Below are positions 1 through 6,983 of a DNA stretch of 45,719 nucleotides, in pieces. How positions within the stretch are numbered: position 1 is the first letter of the stretch; each line of letters opens with the position of its first letter. Origin of the DNA: Streptomyces sp. Ru72 (GTDB lineage Bacteria; Actinomycetota; Actinomycetes; Streptomycetales; Streptomycetaceae); contig NZ_PQSR01000064.1 in assembly GCF_002920635.1 (NCBI RefSeq), positions 1 to 45,719 on the forward strand. The letters are read 5' to 3'. The position numbers and the translations under genes are program-made. The notes below the pieces were generated by a model that was given only the letters and a program-made list of their open reading frames with translations, was not told the origin of the DNA and ran no database searches.

Positions 1-778
1 TCTATCAGGGCGAAGGCCGCGATGAGGACCACGGCCGCCGCCAGCAGCAGTGCCACCGGTGCGCGCAGCCAGCCGTCCGGCCCAGCGTCAGCGCCGCCAC
101 CAGGGAGACGAGGGCCAGGCTGAAGACCAGGGCGCCCGCCAGGTCCGGCCGGCCGCCCCGGGGTGCGCGGGACTCGGTCAGCACCCGGGCGGACAGGGCC
201 GCGACGATCAGTGCCGCGGCGCCCAGCACCCCGTATGCGAGCCGCCAGCCGGGCAACGCCCCAGCGACCAGCGGCCCCACCGCGATGCCACCGCTGACGA
301 ACGCGCCCCACACCCCGGTCGCGTGCAGCCGGCCGCGCGCGGTCGGGAAGGCCTGGACGATCAGGCCGAGGCTGCTGGCGAGGAGCGCTGCGCTCGCCGC
401 GCCCTGGGCGATACGGGCCAGTGTGAACAGCCACGTGGAGGTCGCGAAGGCGCCGAGCACGGTGGTGATGCCGAGGGCGACCGTGCCGGCCACGAAGATC
501 CGCCGGCGGCCGTAGTCGTCGGCGAGGCTGCCGGCCACCAGGAGCAGCGCGGCGAGGCCGAGCGGGGTGCCGTTGAGCAACCAGGCCTGCGCGGACAGCG
601 GGGTGTGCAGGGCGGCGACGGTGGCGGGGAGCGTGACCGCCGGCGCGGTGTACGTCATCAGCGCCACGGCCGTGGCCGCGCTGGTCAGGGCGAGGGTGGC
701 GGTCGCTCGCGGGGTCTCGTGCACGGCGGGGGAGGTGCGGGGTGCCGCGGTCGGTTCGGTTCGTTGCAGCTGTGGCAT
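1..778 (-). CDS. MFS drug-efflux-type transporter, apparently frameshifted, partial
   Basis: Major facilitator superfamily exporter, inner membrane, probably proton-coupled. Only the N-terminal half is in the window: six or more hydrophobic segments, with the MFS loop 2-3 signature GSLADDYGRRR at about residues 82-92 and an R-x-x-Q-G-x-x-x-A motif near residue 122, as in 12/14-TM drug exporters. The ATG is preceded by GGAAGGG. Around positions 77-84 the frame slips: the annotated frame turns into Cys/Trp/Arg-rich nonsense and stops at 5-7, while the neighbouring frame continues with a perfect membrane segment (DGWLRAPVALLLAAAVV...) to the window edge. This is a one-base loss or a sequencing error in a GGCC/GGG run. 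The gene is divergent from the HxlR regulator, its likely repressor. Substrate unknown. Confidence 0.8.
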
Positions 779-811
779 GGCCTGCCCTTCCGGGGCGGGG
801 TCGGATCGCTA

Positions 812-907
812 GGTTCGGTCACTGAACCTTTGGTAGGAAGGCGACGCTAGCAGCGTCGGTTCATTCATTGAACCAATATTTCGGAAAGTCGGTTCGGTGA
901 CTGAACT
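812..907. promoter_or_regulatory. Three HxlR-type operator copies between divergent genes
   Basis: Three 17-bp inverted repeats with the form GGTTC-N7-GAAC(C/T) sit at 812-828, 858-874 and 891-907. The second has arms GGTTCA/TGAACC around TTCAT. They fill the gap between the divergent MFS and HxlR genes, so dimers of the HxlR protein probably bind here and repress both promoters. The binding role is inferred from position and symmetry. Confidence 0.75.
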
Positions 908-937
908 CATGCGTCGGAAACTCGCTACAGTGAGCTC

Positions 938-1471
938 ATGGCCCTCGGCAAGGACTACGCGACGCAGGAGTGCTCCATCGCCCGCGCGCTGGAGATCATC
1001 GGCGAGCGCTGGACGCTGCTCGTCGTGCGCGACGCGCTCTACGGCGTACGGCGCTACAACGACTTCCTCGTCCACCTCGGGATCCCGCGCGCCGTCCTCG
1101 CGGCCCGCCTCCAGACCCTGACCGCCGAGGGCATCCTCGAGAAGCGCCGCTACCAGGACTCCCCGCCGCGCGACGAGTACGTCCCCACCGACCGCGGCAT
1201 CGCCCTGTGGCCCGCCCTGCGGGCGCTGGGCCGGTGGGGGCGCGAGCACTGCTCCGAAACGCAACTGCGCGTCTTCCGGCACGCGACCTGCGGCACGGAC
1301 AAGGAACTCGGGTCGTACGGTGAATGCCCCGACTGCGGAACCGTCGTGCCCGCCGAGGACGTTGAGATGCTGCCGGGACCGGGGCTCGATCCCGACCCGG
1401 CCGACCCGGTCAGCCGGGCGCTGCTGAAGCCGAAGAGGATGTTGCAGCCGCTCCAGACCGAGCCTGTATAA
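938..1471 (+). CDS. HxlR-family winged-helix transcriptional regulator
   Basis: 177-aa DNA-binding protein of the HxlR family (MarR-like winged helix, PF01638). The classic N-terminal pattern is present: Cys12 followed by SIARALEIIGERWTLLVVRD, then the recognition region (YNDF...GIPRAVLAARLQTLTAEGIL) and the wing ending in DEYVPTDRG near residue 90. The C-terminus is longer than the family's usual 110-130 aa and carries a possible zinc ribbon (HATCG about residues 112-116 and CPDCG about residues 131-135). It is divergent from the MFS gene, with three palindromic operators between, suggesting autoregulation and control of the exporter. Cys12 is the position used as a redox or electrophile sensor in some family members. 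That role here is inference. Confidence 0.92.
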   Translation: MALGKDYATQECSIARALEIIGERWTLLVVRDALYGVRRYNDFLVHLGIPRAVLAARLQTLTAEGILEKRRYQDSPPRDEYVPTDRGIALWPALRALGRWGREHCSETQLRVFRHATCGTDKELGSYGECPDCGTVVPAEDVEMLPGPGLDPDPADPVSRALLKPKRMLQPLQTEPV

Positions 1472-1509
1472 AAGCCGGTGAGGGCGGGCGAGTTGGGGGA
1501 GGGGTGCGC

Positions 1510-1821
1510 ATGATCCGGAGCTGGGCGCAGCTGCGCCCCGCCGCCGTGCTGCTGCTCCTGCTGCTCGACGTCGCGCTCCTCGACTCCGGCAGCCTCTACG
1601 CCGCCGTCGCCTGCGCCGCGACCGCCGCCGCCGGATCCGCCCTCGCCGTCTGCGCGCTCATCGCCGCCCGCAGCGTGCCCGCCGTGCCGCCGACCCGGGT
1701 GCGTACGGCGATACGGGACCGGGAGCACCGTACGGCGTTCCTGCCGCAACGGGACCCGGACGCCCCGGGCCGTACGCGACCGCGGGCACCGGGGCGCGCC
1801 CTCCCGGCGACCGCCGCGTAG
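1510..1821 (+). CDS. Small membrane protein, DUF6412-like
   Basis: 103-aa protein with two hydrophobic segments (about residues 10-28 and 33-55) followed by a basic, proline/arginine-rich tail. It resembles the actinobacterial DUF6412 proteins that commonly sit directly in front of a YidC-like insertase gene, as here. The ATG at 1510 follows a strong GGGGGAGGG with a 6-nt spacer; a GTG at 1504 would overlap that ribosome-binding site and is less likely. A role as an accessory of the downstream insertase is suggested only by gene order. Confidence 0.7.
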   Translation: MIRSWAQLRPAAVLLLLLLDVALLDSGSLYAAVACAATAAAGSALAVCALIAARSVPAVPPTRVRTAIRDREHRTAFLPQRDPDAPGRTRPRAPGRALPATAA

Positions 1822-1834
1822 GGCACGTCCTCCT

Positions 1835-1902
1835 CGTACGTCTCCCGTACGGCCCTTCCGTACGTTCTCCCGTACGGCCTTCCCGTACGTCTCTCCCGTA
1901 CG
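1835..1902. repeat. Six phased CGTACG palindromes
   Basis: CGTACG occurs at 1835, 1846, 1859, 1871, 1884 and 1897, i.e. every 11-13 nt, embedded in a degenerate unit resembling TCTCCCGTACGG. It fills the gap between the small membrane-protein gene and the insertase gene. It may be a simple tandem duplication or a helically phased binding array. No known regulator consensus is recognised. Confidence 0.7.
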
Positions 1903-1981
1903 TCCGTGCCCCCGCGCGGGTCGTCATGCCGACACCATCCCCACCCGACCCCGGCACGACGAGACCCCGGAGGGCTCACCC

Positions 1982-2704
1982 TTGTCCGCGTTCATGTCCG
2001 TTTCCGCCCGCCTGGTCGAGCATCTCGCCGACCTGCTCCAGCCGCTGTTCCACGCCTCCGCCATGGCCGCCGCGATCGTCCTGTTCACCGCGCTCGTACG
2101 ACTCCTCGTGCACCCCCTCTCCCGCGCCGCCGCGCGCGGACAGCAGGCGCGCGCCCGGCTGCAGCCGAGGATCGCCGAGTTGAAGAAGAAGCACGCGAAG
2201 GACCCCCAGAAGTTCCGGACGGCGGTGCTCGCCCTGCACGCGGAGGAGAAGGTCTCCCCGCTGTCGGGTCTGCTGCCGAGCCTCCTCCAACTGCCCGCCT
2301 TCTTCCTGCTCTACCACCTGTTCTCGACCACGACGAACGGCGGCGAGGCGGGCGGCCTGCTGGCCCACGCGCTGTTCGCCGCCCCGCTCGGCGACCGGTG
2401 GGCCGACGCCCTCGCCCACGGTGGGCTGCTCGGGCCGGCCGGGCTCGTCTACCTCGGGCTGTTCGCACTCGTCGCGGCCGTCGCCACCTTCAACTACCGG
2501 CGTACGAAGCGGACGATGGCCGAGAGCGGGGCCCAGGCGAGCGGCGAGGAGCAGGTGCCCGGGCTCGGCACGATCACCAAGGCCATGCCGTTCCTGTCCT
2601 TCTTCACCCTCGTCACCGTGGCGGTGGTGCCGCTGGCCGCCGCGCTGTACGTGGTCACCAGTACGGCGTGGAGCGCGGTGGAGCGGGCGGTGCTCTACCG
2701 CTGA
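1982..2704 (+). CDS. YidC/Oxa1-family membrane protein insertase (short form)
   Basis: 240-aa inner-membrane insertase of the YidC/Oxa1/Alb3 family, which helps fold membrane proteins with or without SecYEG. The conserved core is present without the large periplasmic P1 domain: TM1 about residues 25-43 with the conserved groove arginine (R40 in LFTALVRLLVHPLS), a charged cytoplasmic hairpin (ARARLQPRIAELKKKHAKDPQ), then PLSGLLPSLLQLPAFFLLYHL, and two further membrane segments near 155-170 and 202-228. The start is TTG at 1982, chosen because GGAGGG lies 7 nt upstream; the first ATG (1994) lacks a site. Actinomycetes usually have a second, essential YidC near the origin, so this is probably the accessory paralogue. 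Confidence 0.9.
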   Translation: MSAFMSVSARLVEHLADLLQPLFHASAMAAAIVLFTALVRLLVHPLSRAAARGQQARARLQPRIAELKKKHAKDPQKFRTAVLALHAEEKVSPLSGLLPSLLQLPAFFLLYHLFSTTTNGGEAGGLLAHALFAAPLGDRWADALAHGGLLGPAGLVYLGLFALVAAVATFNYRRTKRTMAESGAQASGEEQVPGLGTITKAMPFLSFFTLVTVAVVPLAAALYVVTSTAWSAVERAVLYR

Positions 2705-2858
2705 GCGCGCCGGACGGCTGTCGGCGGTCCAGTCCGTGAACGGGGTATTGCGGACTGACCGCCGACCTTGGAGGATCGACCAGTCCTCCGATGGCTGTGC
2801 CCAGGCCGCACCGGCCGCACCCTTCGGCGGCTGCCCGCGATCTAGGGAGACTGTGACC

Positions 2859-3716
2859 ATGAAGCTGCTGCGAGTCGGTACGGCGGGGGCGGAGCGGCCC
2901 GCGCTGCTCGATGCCGAGGGAATCCTGCGGGACCTGTCCGGTCTCGTCCCGGACATCGACGGGCCGCTGCTCGCCGACGACGAGGCGCTCGGTCGGATCC
3001 GCGCCGCGGCCGGCAGCGGTGAGCTGCCCGCGCTGGACCCCACCGGGCTGCGTATCGGACCACCGCTCGCCCGGATCGGCAAGATCGTCTGCATCGGGCT
3101 GAACTACCACGACCACGCCCGCGAGACCGGTGCCGAGCCGCCCGCCGAGCCGGTGCTCTTCTTCAAGGCGGCGGACACGGTGGTCGGGCCCCACGACACC
3201 GTGCTCGTGCCGCGCGGGTCCACCAAGACCGACTGGGAGGTCGAGCTGGCGGTCGTCATCGGGCGGACCGCCCGCTATCTGGAGTCCCAGGAGGAGGCGC
3301 TGGCGCATGTCGCCGGGTACGCCGTCGCGCACGACGTCTCCGAGCGCGAGTTCCAGATCGAGCGCGGCGGGACGTGGGACAAGGGGAAGAACTGCGAGAC
3401 GTTCAATCCCCTCGGTCCCTGGCTCGTGACGGCGGACGAGGTGCCGGATCCGCAGACGCTTTCCCTGAAGCTCTGGGTCAACGGGCAGCTGAAGCAGGAC
3501 GGAACCACGGCCGAGCAGATCTTCCCGGTCGCCGAAGTCGTGCGGTACGTCAGCCAGTTCATGACCCTGTATCCCGGTGACGTCATCAACACCGGTACGC
3601 CGGCGGGGGTGGCGCTGGGGCGGCCCGAGCCGAAGCCGTTCCTTCGGGCCGGGGATGTGGTCGAGCTGGAGATCGAGGGGCTCGGGCGGCAGCGGCAGGA
3701 GTTCAAGGACGCCTAG
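2859..3716 (+). CDS. Fumarylacetoacetate hydrolase (FAH) family protein
   Basis: 285-aa enzyme of the FAH superfamily, which uses a divalent metal to cleave or hydrate 2-oxo acids. The N-terminal domain (about 1-70) is followed by the catalytic core: GLNYHDHARE with His84, DWEVELAVVIGR with metal ligands Glu127 and Glu129, AHDVSER with Asp159, and NTGTPAGVALG near the C-terminus. Overall it resembles 2,4-diketo-3-deoxy-L-fuconate hydrolases and similar sugar-acid enzymes, but the substrate cannot be read from sequence. AGGGAGA sits 8 nt before the ATG. It is convergent with a Gfo/Idh oxidoreductase operon, so a shared sugar-acid pathway is possible but unproven. Confidence 0.9.
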   Translation: MKLLRVGTAGAERPALLDAEGILRDLSGLVPDIDGPLLADDEALGRIRAAAGSGELPALDPTGLRIGPPLARIGKIVCIGLNYHDHARETGAEPPAEPVLFFKAADTVVGPHDTVLVPRGSTKTDWEVELAVVIGRTARYLESQEEALAHVAGYAVAHDVSEREFQIERGGTWDKGKNCETFNPLGPWLVTADEVPDPQTLSLKLWVNGQLKQDGTTAEQIFPVAEVVRYVSQFMTLYPGDVINTGTPAGVALGRPEPKPFLRAGDVVELEIEGLGRQRQEFKDA

Positions 3717-3794
3717 ACGCTCCTCTGGGGGGGGCCGGGGAACTGCGGCGGTTCGTCGACTGCGGACCGTCGTGGGGCTGGTCGCGCCCACGCG

Positions 3795-3822
3795 GCGGGG
3801 CCGCACATCGACACGGCCCCGC
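3795..3822. terminator. GC-rich hairpin between convergent genes
   Basis: A 9-bp perfect stem (GCGGGGCCG / CGGCCCCGC) with a 10-nt loop lies between the FAH gene and the convergent HbpS-like gene. There is no U-tract, as is usual for Streptomyces. It probably ends both transcripts. Confidence 0.6.
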
Positions 3823-3846
3823 GCCCCTGGCTCGGTTGTCCGACCC

Positions 3847-4314
3847 CTAGGCTTTGAGCCTCTCCAACGCCTCGACCACCAACCGGTGGTCCTCCACCTG
3901 TGGCAAGCCCGACACCGTCACCGTGCCGATCACTCCGGCGCCCTCCACCCTGATCGGGAAGGAGCCGCCGTGGGCCGCGTACACGTCCGGGTCGAGGCGG
4001 GAGGAGTCCTCGAACGTCGTGCCCTTGGCGCGGAAGCGGGAGCCGACCAGCAGCGACGAGCAGCCGTAGCGTTCGACCACGCGGCGCTTGCGGTCGATCC
4101 AGGCGTCGTTGTCCGGGGTCGAGCCGGGCAGTGCCGCGTGGAAGAGCTGCTGGCCGCCGCGGCGGATGTCGACGGCCACCGGGGCCCGGCGGTCCCGTGC
4201 CAGCTCCACCAGCAGCGTGCCCAGCCGCCAGGCGTCGTCGTACGTGAACCGGGTGAGCGTCAGGCGGCGCTCCTGTTCCTCGAGTTCCGGGATCGGGGGA
4301 GTCGCGCTGGTCAC
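3847..4314 (-). CDS. HbpS-like / UPF0303 family protein
   Basis: 155-aa protein of the GlcG/HbpS-like (PF03928), UPF0303 (YBR137W) type, annotated in some genomes as a heme-degrading-domain protein. Visible family features are the Asp/Ile-rich VAVDIRRGGQQLFHAALPGS, NDAWIDRKRRVVERYG, the segment SSRLDPDVYAAHGGSFPIRVEG and the C-terminal VTVSGLPQVEDHRLVVEAL. There is no signal peptide, so it is cytoplasmic. The GTG start at 4314 overlaps the stop of the upstream oxidoreductase gene by 4 nt (GTGA), indicating translational coupling. A heme role is only family-level inference; the pairing with a Gfo/Idh enzyme instead suggests small-molecule metabolism. Confidence 0.82.
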   Translation of the reverse strand: MTSATPPIPELEEQERRLTLTRFTYDDAWRLGTLLVELARDRRAPVAVDIRRGGQQLFHAALPGSTPDNDAWIDRKRRVVERYGCSSLLVGSRFRAKGTTFEDSSRLDPDVYAAHGGSFPIRVEGAGVIGTVTVSGLPQVEDHRLVVEALERLKA

Positions 4315-5396
4315 AGCGTCACCTCCACGCCTTCGCGGGCCGAGCGTCGCGCGGCCTCGAGGACGTCCAGGGCCTCGGCCGCCTCCAGGGCCGTCACCGG
4401 GTTCGGGCCGCCCTCGCGCAGGGCCTTCGCGATCGCCGCGTAGTACGCCGGGTAGTCGCCGGGCAGGGTCGGCTCGGGGCTGCCGCCGCCGGTCAGCGGG
4501 GACTCTCCGGCGCCGACGCGGCCCCAGAGGGATTCCGGCTCCTGTCCCCACTCCGGGCCGGGGCGCAGACCCTCGCGCAGGGCCGCCTCCTGCGGGTCCA
4601 GGCCGTACTTGACGTATCCGGCCCGCGACCCCAGGACCCGGAAGCGGGGGCCGAGCTGGGCCGCCGTCGCGGAGACGTACAGGTGGGAGCGGACGCCGCT
4701 CGTGTGCGTGAGCGCGATGAACGTGTCGTCGTCCGCCTCCGCGCCCGGTCGGCGGACGTCCGACTCGGCGTACACCGCGGCGGCGGGACCGAAGAGGACC
4801 AGCGCCTGGTCGACGACATGGCTGCCCAGGTCGTACAGCAGACCTCCGATCTCTGCGGGGTCGCCGGACTCCCGCCAGCCGCCCTTGGGCTTCGGGCGCC
4901 AGCGCTCGAAACGGGACTCGAAGCGCCAGACATCGCCCAGCTCTCCCTCGGCCAGCAGCTTGCGCAGCGTCAGGAAGTCGTTGTCCCAGCGGCGGTTCTG
5001 GAAGACCGAGAGCAGCAGGCCCCGCTCCTCGGCCAGCGCCGCGAGCCCGCGCGCCTCGGCCGCCGTGCCCGCGACCGGCTTGTCGACCACGACCGGCAGG
5101 CCCGCATCGAGGGCGGCGGTGGCGATCGGGACGTGCGTCTTGTTCGGCGAGGCGACGACGATCAGGTCCAGTTCGCCGGCGCGCGGCCACAGCTCGTCGG
5201 GGGTGGCGGCGACGCGCACGTCCGGGAACTCGGCGCGGGCCTGCTGCTGCCGCTCCGGGCTGGAGGTGACGACCGTGTCGAGGACCAGGCCCTCGGTGGC
5301 GGCGATCAGCGGGGCGTGGAAGACGGAGCCCGCCAGGCCGTAGCCGACCAGGCCCACGTGGAGGGGAGTGTGAGTACCAGGGGCTGTGCCAGTCAT
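4311..5396 (-). CDS. Gfo/Idh/MocA-family NAD(P)-dependent oxidoreductase
   Basis: 361-aa sugar or polyol dehydrogenase-type enzyme. The N-terminal Rossmann fold starts VGLVGYGLAGSVFHAPLI (GxGxxG about residues 18-23); the conserved lysine motif is VVDKPVAG with Lys106; the second domain has GGLLYDLGSHVVDQALVLFG with the expected Asp and His. It is closest in pattern to the YdgJ/scyllo-inositol-dehydrogenase branch (xHxPLI, DxGxHxxDQAL). The ATG at 5396 was chosen over an upstream in-frame codon because that one would lie in the ROK operator palindrome. It is first gene of a two-gene unit with the HbpS-like gene and divergent from the ROK regulator, which probably represses it until a sugar-like ligand is present. 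Confidence 0.9.
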   Translation of the reverse strand: MTGTAPGTHTPLHVGLVGYGLAGSVFHAPLIAATEGLVLDTVVTSSPERQQQARAEFPDVRVAATPDELWPRAGELDLIVVASPNKTHVPIATAALDAGLPVVVDKPVAGTAAEARGLAALAEERGLLLSVFQNRRWDNDFLTLRKLLAEGELGDVWRFESRFERWRPKPKGGWRESGDPAEIGGLLYDLGSHVVDQALVLFGPAAAVYAESDVRRPGAEADDDTFIALTHTSGVRSHLYVSATAAQLGPRFRVLGSRAGYVKYGLDPQEAALREGLRPGPEWGQEPESLWGRVGAGESPLTGGGSPEPTLPGDYPAYYAAIAKALREGGPNPVTALEAAEALDVLEAARRSAREGVEVTL

Positions 5397-5402
5397 GCGC
5401 CC

Positions 5403-5429
5403 CACTTTCGCAACACTGTTGCCAAAGTG
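5403..5429. promoter_or_regulatory. 27-bp palindromic operator, probably for the ROK regulator
   Basis: An inverted repeat with arms CACTTTCGCAACA and TGTTGCCAAAGTG around one central base; 12 of 13 positions pair. It lies 7 nt from the oxidoreductase start codon and 24 nt from the ROK start, so one bound dimer would cover both promoters. The TTTxGCAACA half-sites resemble those of other ROK repressors. Binding is inferred. Confidence 0.75.
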
Positions 5430-5452
5430 CAAGCGCCGGGGAGAATGGGGGC

Positions 5453-6592
5453 GTGAACAGGACGTACGCGGGACCGGGCGGAGACGGCAGGCGCGGCGGA
5501 GGGACGGTGGCGAGCGGGGTGAACCTGCTCGCCCTGCGCAGCCACAACACGGCCTTGGTACTGGATCTGCTGCGGGCGGCCGGGGAGTCCGGGATCAGCC
5601 GGCTGGAGCTCGCGGAACGGACCGGGCTGACCCCGCAGGCCGTCAGCAAGATCATCGCCAGGCTGCGGGCGGACGGGCTCGTGGCGGAGGCGGGCCGCCG
5701 TGCCTCGACGGGCGGTAAGCCGCGTACGGTGCTGCGGCTGGTGCCGGGCGCCGTCCACGCCGTGGGGCTGCATCTGGACCGGGACGAGTTGCGGGCGGTG
5801 CTGTGCGACCTCACCGGAGCGGTGGTCGCGGAGCGGCGGGTTCCGTTGGACCTGGGCGCCGGGGCGGAGGCCGTGGTGGAGGAGGCGGCCCGCGAGGTCG
5901 AGGCGCTGGTGGGCGAGGTGGCCGTGCTCGGCCTCGGGGCCGCTCTCCCCGGTCCGCTCGACCACCGGCACGGGGTGCTGCACCGGGTCACCGGTTTCCC
6001 CGAGTGGGACGGGTTCCCGTTGCGGGAGGCGCTGGCCCGGCGGCTGGCGATGCCCGTGGTCGTCGACAAGGACACCAACGCCGCCGCGCTCGGGCTCGCC
6101 CTCGGCGGGGCGGCCGAGACGACGGACGCGTCGTTCGCCTATCTGCACCTCGGGACCGGGCTCGGCGCCGGGCTGGTGATCGGCGGCGCCGTGCACCGGG
6201 GCGCGCGGACCGGGGCCGGGGAGTTCGGCCACCAGGTCATCCAGCTCGACGGGCCGCCCTGCGGGTGCGGGAACCGGGGCTGCCTGGAGGCGCTCTGCCT
6301 CGCCGCCGTCGCGCGCGGCGACGTGCCCGAGGCGGCACGCGTCCTCGGTGTGGGCGCTGCGAACCTGGCCGGACTGCTCGACATCGACCTGGTCCTGCTC
6401 GGCGGTCGTACCGTCGCCGCGCACCCGGAGTCCTTCGTCCGGGGCGTGGGCGCCGTCCTCGACGCCCGTGCCCTGCGCGAGGGCGCGACCGCGGGCGTAC
6501 CGGTGGCCATCGCTCCCGGAGGGGCGCGCGGCGTGGCGGAGGGCGCGGCCCAGTTGCTGCTCGCACCCTTGTTCGGGCGGACGGACGGGTGA
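5453..6592 (+). CDS. ROK-family transcriptional regulator
   Basis: 379-aa repressor of the ROK (repressor, ORF, kinase) family. An N-terminal winged helix (about 20-80: SRLELAERTGLTPQAVSKIIARLRADGLV) precedes an ROK sugar-binding domain. Domain landmarks: the VVDKDTNAAALG segment with the kinase-type Asp, the glycine-rich LGTGLGAGLVIGG and GEFGHQV, and the zinc motif CGCGNRGCLEAL near residues 269-280. The region after the zinc site is shorter than in ROK kinases. GTG at 5453 follows GGGGAG at 9 nt. It is divergent from the Gfo/Idh gene across a long palindrome. Its last codons (FGRTDG, stop) are also the first unit of the tandem repeat that follows. Confidence 0.92.
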   Translation: MNRTYAGPGGDGRRGGGTVASGVNLLALRSHNTALVLDLLRAAGESGISRLELAERTGLTPQAVSKIIARLRADGLVAEAGRRASTGGKPRTVLRLVPGAVHAVGLHLDRDELRAVLCDLTGAVVAERRVPLDLGAGAEAVVEEAAREVEALVGEVAVLGLGAALPGPLDHRHGVLHRVTGFPEWDGFPLREALARRLAMPVVVDKDTNAAALGLALGGAAETTDASFAYLHLGTGLGAGLVIGGAVHRGARTGAGEFGHQVIQLDGPPCGCGNRGCLEALCLAAVARGDVPEAARVLGVGAANLAGLLDIDLVLLGGRTVAAHPESFVRGVGAVLDARALREGATAGVPVAIAPGGARGVAEGAAQLLLAPLFGRTDG

Positions 6593-6873
6593 GCCGGGAT
6601 GCTCGGGCGGACGGGTGAGCCAGGGTGCTCGGGTGGACGGACGGGCCGAGATGCTCGGGTGGACGGACGGGCCGGGGTGCTCGGGCGGACGGACGGGTGA
6701 GCCGGGATGCTCGGGCGGACGGGTGAGCCGCAGTGTTCGGGCGGACGGGTGAGCCAGGGTGCTCGGGCGGACGGACGGGCCGGGATGCTCGGGCGGACGG
6801 GTGAGCCGGGGTGCTCGGGACGGCGGAGGGATGGGCCCGCGTGTTCGGGCGGACGGAAGGATGACCCCGGGAT
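6572..6873. repeat. 26/30-nt tandem repeat, about 10.5 units
   Basis: Imperfect units of 26 or 30 nt start at 6572, 6602, 6628, 6654, 6680, 6710, 6736, 6762, 6788, 6814 and 6844, each beginning (C/T)TCGGG(C/T)GGAC and ending near (G/A)TG. The 30-nt form generally differs by an extra 4-nt ACGG step. The first unit is the end of the ROK coding sequence including its TGA, so the array arose by duplication of that gene's 3' end. With the promoter of the next gene it accounts for the 6593-6983 gap; no gene is seen there. Confidence 0.9.
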
Positions 6874-6983
6874 CCCACCCGCAGGTGCGGCCACTGCGCT
6901 GATCGGGGGGACTTGGGCCGTCTGCTCCGGCTCGAAGGGCGTGGCGCGCCCTGGGGTCACCTCGCCTGTCCGGTCATATCTTC

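Noticed and set aside
3847..6078. A very long minus-strand reading frame (over 700 codons) spanning three genes
   Set aside because: Its N-terminal two thirds is a shadow of the oxidoreductase and ROK genes, with Ser/Arg/Pro-rich composition; only the last 155 codons (HbpS-like) are real.
6572..6873. CRISPR-like array
   Set aside because: Units are directly adjacent with no unique spacers, and no cas genes are present.
6139..6960. Minus-strand frame with HPSVRPS-type protein repeats
   Set aside because: The repeats come from the noncoding tandem array read backwards; no ribosome-binding site and no family match.
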